A DNA stretch of 12,104 bases from Veillonellaceae bacterium (GTDB taxonomy: Bacteria; Bacillota; Negativicutes; Veillonellales; Veillonellaceae), in assembly GCA_900765165.1 (NCBI GenBank), contig CAAFQR010000030.1, positions 1 through 12,104 on the forward strand. The letters are read 5' to 3'. The translations under genes were made by a program, and so were the position numbers. Positions within the stretch are counted from its first letter, which is position 1. Each line of letters starts with the position of its first letter. Under the pieces are notes generated by a model that saw only the letters and a list, made by a program, of their open reading frames with translations, did not search any database and was not told the origin of the DNA. Shown one piece after another: positions 1 through 6,400 of the stretch.

Positions 1-92
1 ATTTAGGTGGCGCCGTCTTGCTGCGCTCGCCGGCGCAGGGTTTGAATGTTGGAGGCGATTTAGGTGGCGCCGTCTTGCTACGCTCGCCGCCG
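1..92. repeat. GC-rich hairpin repeat, two copies, 57-bp period
   Basis: A 32-bp unit at 1-32 recurs at 58-89 with one difference (G at 23, A at 80). In the second copy, GGTGGCG at 63-69 can pair with CGCCGCC at 85-91 (one G-U pair). The 15-nt interior also holds CGT/ACG (71-73 with 80-82), so a hairpin is possible. In the first copy the same arms pair with one mismatch. The unit is far richer in G and C than the DNA after it. The window starts inside the first copy, so the array may continue to the left. It looks like an intergenic REP-like palindromic element; the sequence does not show its function or mobility. Confidence 0.75.
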
Positions 93-297
93 GTATAGTA
101 AGTTTTTATATGAGGCTGCTTGAGTATAGTTGGTATATACATGTATCGAATAGTGTTGCAAAAGATTACAAGTTTTTATTGGTAGAACGCTAAGATAGGA
201 CTATAAAGCATGAGGCGTTTAATTAAATCGATAGTTATGTATAGCAATTATAGATGTAGAGTTAGTTTTATAGCTGTTGTATGCTGTTAAGTAATTT

Positions 298-316
298 TTC
301 ATGAAATTTTCATGAA
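298..316. promoter_or_regulatory. Perfect 19-bp palindrome, candidate operator
   Basis: TTCATGAAATTTTCATGAA is a perfect inverted repeat with 9-bp arms and one central base. Read another way, it is two direct copies of TTTTCATGAA (296-305 and 307-316) set 11 bp apart, about one helical turn. It ends 10 bp before the candidate -35 at 327 and is centred about 57 bp upstream of the likely transcription start. That geometry suits a dimeric transcription factor. The 9-1-9 layout is shared with Fur-family boxes, but the bases do not match the classical Fur consensus, so the binding protein is unknown. Confidence 0.55.
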
Positions 317-326
317 TGACCAATAC

Positions 327-357
327 TTGAAAATATAGTAAGTATATCCGATATAGT
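327..357 (+). promoter_or_regulatory. Candidate promoter of the autotransporter gene
   Basis: TTGAAA at 327-332 serves as the -35. Two overlapping -10 readings exist: GATATA at 350-355 with a 17-bp spacer, or TATAGT at 352-357 with a 19-bp spacer. The second is the better -10 but its spacer is long, which could mean activator dependence. Transcription would start near 363, giving a leader of about 45 nt before the ATG at 410. The 19-bp palindrome lies immediately upstream. Confidence 0.5.
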
Positions 358-393
358 GAAATCATGTGGATAAAGCAAGTATTTGTGTGTTAG

Positions 394-399
394 AAAGGG
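394..399 (+). promoter_or_regulatory. Shine-Dalgarno that sets the autotransporter start
   Basis: AAAGGG is followed by 10 nt and then ATG at 410, a slightly long but workable spacing. The frame is open back to a TTG at 383, but that start would put nine non-signal residues ahead of a standard signal peptide and would place this site inside the coding region. Start at 410 is therefore preferred. Confidence 0.6.
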
Positions 400-409
400 T
401 TGGTCATTT

Positions 410-3400
410 ATGAGATTTGGTTTCAAAAGGCATCGCAAGTTAAAGATTGCCACGTGTTTGTATATGGCAGCCGGTTTGTTGTTGCCCAGTTCGGTTTTTG
501 CTAGTACGACGTATAATGGCACGATTACCGGTGATACTAGTGATAGCAGTACTTTTTCCGGGAAGGTAAGTCAGAGTGGTAGCACTGTGACGTATGATTT
601 CAAAGGTCAAGGTGTTACTTCTATTGGTAATAAGAATAGTGGCGTAGCCGATATTCAGAGTGGTACCAGCAAGAAAACGGTTGTGATTAATGCGGATACG
701 TTGAGCACTCGTGGGTTTGCTAAGGAAAAGGCTTTTGTTATTGGTGATAATGTTGATGTTACGGTTAATGGGGATTTAGATTTAAAAGCTGTTGGCAGTA
801 AGGGTTGGGGCATTACGGCGCTTGGCATGCTTCGTGAAGGTATGGGGGAAGGTGTTCGTAGTGATATCCACATTAATGGTAATGTGACTATGCGTAACAG
901 CGACGATAGTAATCCGTGGGCTGTGTATGACACAGACAGTATTCACGGTGGGTACGATAATGTTGGTTATAAAGGTTCTCGCTGGGCTCCGGTAGGGATT
1001 AATCTAGGTGAGTCGCATGGGAGCACGATTACTGTTAATGGTACGGTAGACCTAGCTGTTAAAGGGATTGGTGTTGCTACGGACCCGTTTTATCCGTCGT
1101 CCGGCATGGCTGGTCCGGATTTAGCCAAGGTTTCCATTAATGGCGGTCGCATTATTACGCCAGAGGATCAGTCGGAAGGGTATTATAGCTTAGCTTCGTT
1201 TGGTGGCACGATTAACATGAATATGAATGCGGACCAAACGGCAGCGACTAATAATAAAGTGGAAATGGTCGGCAATGTCATTTCTATGAAACACTATAAA
1301 ATGGGAGATGGCACTAATTCTGGTAATCCGTATTTTTATCAGGACGGACGCATTAATATTGGTTTGAACACGCAGGATTCTACGTGGAAGGGTGTCATTG
1401 ATAATTCGGGAACGAATAACGCCGGTGAGGTTAATGTATTTTTAGGCAATGGCGCGACTTGGACTCATGAGTCACCTAGTAAGACCAATGGGTTAGATGC
1501 TACACATATGCCTGAACCAAGTGTTTACCATTATGCTGGCACGTATGATAATGTTTCGCATGTTAATAATTTAGTAGGCACCAGTGAAATGAAAACCGCC
1601 GGCGCCATTAAGTTGGGTCATAGTTCCACAATGGATATTGCCAAGTTAAGTGGCTCGGTTAAGTTGATGTATGCCCATAATGGGGATGGTGCAGATAAGA
1701 GTCAGTATGTTGGTGGTGATGTTATTGTTCGTAGTGCCAATGAAAATAGTAAGGTGTCTTTGTATACGGATTCTACGGGTATAACGGTGACCGATGATGC
1801 GTCGGTAACGCGTGTTTTAAATGCATTGGCATCAAAACTTACGTATTCGGCGTATGCAACCGGAGAACGTAATTTATCCGGTAATCTTGGCATAGCCTCT
1901 GGTTTAACGTCTTCGTCGCGTTTGGTACGAGAAGGTACGTTAGGTTTTACCGACGGTAGCGGTGTAGGTCGCCTGACACAGCTGGTGGATGAAGATAAGA
2001 CGGATAGTTTACAGGATACAACGCAGATTATTGAAGACAATATGCTAGGTGCCGATCAGCGTACCTATTGGAGTAGCAAGGGGATTCGAGCTACTGATGC
2101 AGCGAAATATAATTTCACAAGTAATGTAGTATTAACAGCGGATGCAGCGAATTCGAAAACGGTTGTCAAAGATAGCCCTGCTATGTTCGGTACGATTATG
2201 TGGAATGGTGATCGCCGTGGTCGTGTTGATATGAATGGCTATTCGTTGACCTTGAATAATACTGGTGCAGTGAGAACTTCGGCGATAGCTGTTGGCGATA
2301 ATCAGATTTATCGCAGTGGTGCCGGTATTTATGCTACAAGTAATGAAGTTGTATTCGATAATATCAACTCGCTTCATATAACTTCGACGGTTCCGACAGG
2401 TACCAGTGCATCGGCGTATGGTATTTATGTGGAAGGTACGAATCGTCGCGGTGCGTATTATAATGGTGATGGCAATGCCAAGGTTACGATTAATAATGTA
2501 ATCGGCGATGACCATGCTGTTACCATTGATTTGAAGGGCGATTTGTACCGACCATATGCTTTGCGTGTGGACAAGAAATCTGGTTCGGCTGCATTGTCTA
2601 TTAATGGTTATGTAAATTACACATTGCCGACCGGTATTGGTTTGTATGTAACCGGTGGTAATGTAAGCCTTGGCGGCGGTCATATGAGTGTTGACTCGGC
2701 GCAGGTGATTCAAAATGTTGCCGGCGATGATGGTACCGGTGGTCGTGTTTGGATTAATGCTACCAATGATGATGCAGGCAATGTTGTGGGAGCCGACCAT
2801 AAGGTACAGTTAGATGGTCAGATTTATACGGGACGTAATTCTAAGACGTTCATTAATTTGGTGAATGGCGATTCGTATTGGACGGGTATTGCACGAACCG
2901 GTGGTGAAGGTACTGAGCAAGGCCAGTTGCATTTACGATTAGGCAATGGTTCTCTTTGGACAAGTCATAATGGCAGTGACGTAGCCGGTGATGAACAAAC
3001 GGTTAATACCTTGATTGGTGAAGGTGGTACTGTTGTAGTGCAAGATGCATTACCTATTCATGTACAGAATTATAGTGGTAATCTTAATGTAGTGTATAGC
3101 CATACCGGTAATGGTCAGCAAACTACGGATTATAGTGGCGGCAAGTTTACTATTGATACAGCTGCTAACGCCTCGACGATTACGTTGATAACCGATAGTA
3201 CCGGTATGAGCTTAGATACGGAATCGAACGCAGAGGCTTCGTTGAATGCCTTGGCCGGAAAGTTATATTACACAGGTTATATTAATGGGGATAACAACTT
3301 AACGGCTACGGCGCGGATTGCTTCTGGTTTAACTGCATCGGCAGCGACTGTTAAAGAAGGTGTGCTTGGCTTTGATTCTGTTACCGGTAATGGCTACTAT

Positions 3401-6400
3401 TCATTACATAGCCGACCTGACCAAACTGTGACTACGTTTAATCAGACGATTACAGGTGATGAAAGTCAGGATGCCTTATATGTAGCAAATGGTGTTCGCT
3501 ATCGGTCGGCGGTTTATAATTTCAGAAAAGACAGCGCCGTTGATTTGACGGGTGGTAAATCGGCAGTTAAGCTGACACAGGATTTTACGTTGCAAAATCC
3601 TCAACAGTATGTTACGTTCCGAAGTACCGGTGATACAGCCAATGCCGTAGTAGCTGTGGATGGCGGAAATCATCAAATTACTGCAACCGCCAAGGGGGTT
3701 ACGGCGGAAGCACAAAATACATCAGGTAAAGCAGTAGCGATTCAGTCTGCAAATTCCGAATGGAATGGGCCGTTAACATTAGTGGCTCATGGGAAGAACG
3801 GTGCTGTTGGTTTAGCTTCTGATGGCGCCTATACGGTGACAGTTAATGGAGATTTAACGGCTAAAGGTGCCGATGGTAATCCTTTTGGCATTAGTCGTTC
3901 TACAGCTATGAATGCTTCGGATTACGACCAGGTATTAGGTTTGTATGCTACTAATGGTGCAAAGCTTACCGTTAACGGTAATACCGATTTGCATGTACAA
4001 GGTGCTACTTTGTTTGCCCGTGGCGGTAATTCGGCTATTACTTTGAATGGTGATGCAACGCTTGTAACTGATGAGTCGGCAGCAGATAGTCAGTTTGCGG
4101 CTGTAGCGGAAGGTGGCCATATTACGATTGGTCAGCCGCACACTTATTGGCCGGATGACCCGAATGCGATGGAACAGGTTACCGACCATCGGACAGTTAA
4201 CCTGACGGGTAATATTGCTACATACAATTTGGATAAAGACGGTACGGTTGATTTATATTTAACGAAGAATAGCTCGCAGTGGACCGGTGTTGCGCAAGAT
4301 ACTACAACTGATGCTAATGCAGGTATTAGGCTAACATTGCAAAATGGGGCAACTTGGACTAATAAAGTTGTAGGCAACAATTTGGAAGGCTTTACCGGTA
4401 GTCGTCTTCAATCGTTAACAGGAAGCGCTGACAGTTCCTCCATGGGAAGTATTTATGTTAAGGATGCTAAAGATTTAGTCATTAATAAATTAAGTGGTCA
4501 AGTAGCTTTAGTCTATGATCATAAAGGGGATGGTACACAATCTTCTGATTATGCAGCAGGGAATACGAGGGTAGTAGCGGCTGATAAAAATTCTGGTGTA
4601 ACGGTTATAACGGATACTACCGGCATGACGTTAAGCGATACTACGAAGGTTGCATCGGCGTTAGACACTTTGGCAGGAAAATTATATTATAGCAACTATC
4701 GTTCTGGCGAACGAAATCTTTTTGGTATTGTACGACTTGCTTCAGGATTGACGGCGTCTGCTGCTGAAAGAAAGAGCGGTGTTATTTCTTTTGATACAGC
4801 TACCGGTCAAGGTCATTACATTGTAAATGACGGTCCGATTACGGGAACGCAGATTGTACCTGGTGAAAAGGATAAGGGCCCCAAACAGGGTTCGGATACG
4901 CGATATAAGAACTTGAATATACTTGGGCCAAACTATTCATATTTATTTGGCTCTGATGTTAATGTAGCTATTAACGAAAAGGGTAGTACTACGACAGGCG
5001 GTTATAGTAATACGGCTATAGCAGCTATTCTTGGCAAGCCGGTTAAGAATACATTACAGCAAGTGACCAATAGTCAGGCGACTTTTGATTTCACCGGTCA
5101 TACAGGAACTTTTGAGACAACGTTAAATAAATCAAGCTTCATTGGTGCGCAAGTAGCTGATACCGTGTATGTCAACGGCTTGAATTTCACTTTTAAAAAT
5201 GCTAATACGTTATCTTTAAAAGCTACTTCGGGCGATAACAAAGGTGAAGTGTATGGCATTTATGGCGAGGCAAATGGCAAGGTAACGGTTGATAGTTCGG
5301 CACCGCTTAAAATTGAAACAATATCGGATAAAGGTGGCGCGGGCATCTTTGCACGTAGCGGCTCTACTATTGATGTACAAAGTGCAGCGGTTATAGATGC
5401 TAAAGGTAAGACGAAAGTGTTCCAAACTGATTATGGTAGCACGCAAGGCGCAGCTATTACTATGTCGTCTGGTACGTATTCCGCTGAATCTGGTTATTTG
5501 GCAGCCGTTGCCCGTGATACATCGTTGTCGATTAATCAATACGATGAAGGCGATGTAGTTGCAACGGGTGATGTGACGGTTGCCGGGTCCGGTAAGTTTG
5601 ATATGCATTTGACTTCCGATAAGTCAGTATGGCGCGGTGCAATGCGTTATACGGATGCGAGCCAAGGTGGCACGCCTACGTCTGCTTCGTTGACGATTTC
5701 TTCCGGTGGGACTTGGTATGATGCGGCTGATACGCGAAATGACCTTACAGCAGGCACACTTCACTTAACCTCTTTACAAGGCGGTATGTCTAATGCTGAT
5801 ACTGGTTACATTTACCGTCAGAATGCGAATGATATGACCATTGATAATTTCAGCGGGTATGCAACATTCCTTTATGATCATACCGGTGATGGCACACAGG
5901 CTACTGATTATGCAGCGGGTAAGACGACAATTAACTCTGCAGCAGCGGGCAGTATGCTGTCTGTTGTAACAGATCATACAGGCATTGGTTCTGATGATGC
6001 ATCGGTGAAAACAGCACTTAATACATTGGCAGGAAAGATTTTCTATGGCGGCGCTATTACCGGTGAAAATAAACTGCGTGGCCGTGTGGCGTTAGCCGAT
6101 GGCTTAACTGCTTCTTCGGCATATCTAAATGTAGCCGAAATGGATTTTGATACTAATGATGGTCATGGTTTAGTTAAAGTAGAAAAGCCGGTTGATGCCG
6201 ATATGTATACGCAGGTTATTACCGGCGTAGCCGATAAAGATGCCTTTTATAAGGCGGCCGGTATTCGCAATGATGAAGCCACCTATACCTTTATTAAGAA
6301 TGCGATGTTGAAATCAACCGATGGCACGGCGATGATTGCGCCTCAACAGGATGTAGCCATTGAAGCGGGAAATACTGATTTCTATGTGGATACGCGACGA

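Larger units (their letters stand above)
93..382. other. AT-rich intergenic leader without a supported gene
   Basis: No convincing coding region is present here. Short palindromes occur at 137-146 (ATACATGTAT) and 218-227 (TTTAATTAAA). A weak promoter-like pair, TTGGTA at 179-184 and TATAAA at 202-207 with a 17-bp spacer, could start a transcript with a leader of about 200 nt. The clearer signals, the 19-bp palindrome and the proximal promoter, are listed separately. I see no terminator hairpin followed by a T run for an upstream gene. Confidence 0.5.

Noticed and set aside
1..92. CRISPR array
   Set aside because: Only two copies are visible, the interval between them is 25 bp, and the unit is a GC-rich hairpin in a non-cas context. 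There are no multiple regularly spaced unique spacers.
1..142. Minus-strand open frame running off the left edge with a 19-residue repeat
   Set aside because: There is no Shine-Dalgarno before the ATG at 142, and its repeat is simply the translation of the hairpin element, whose 57-bp period keeps every open frame open. Better explained as an intergenic repeat.
364..393. Nine-residue leader peptide frame (ATG at 364, TAG at 391) before the autotransporter
   Set aside because: It would begin almost at the predicted transcription start, so it has no ribosome-binding site. There is no run of regulatory codons and no alternative hairpins to suggest attenuation.
383..409. TTG start nine codons upstream of the autotransporter start
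   Set aside because: The signal peptide begins naturally at the ATG at 410, and the best Shine-Dalgarno (394-399) lies inside this extension.
2132..2800. Long open frame of 222 codons on the minus strand inside the autotransporter gene
   Set aside because: It is antisense to strongly supported coding sequence. Its product is dominated by I, T, N and R, as expected from reading the complement of a gene rich in G, T, N and V codons, and it has no recognisable domain.
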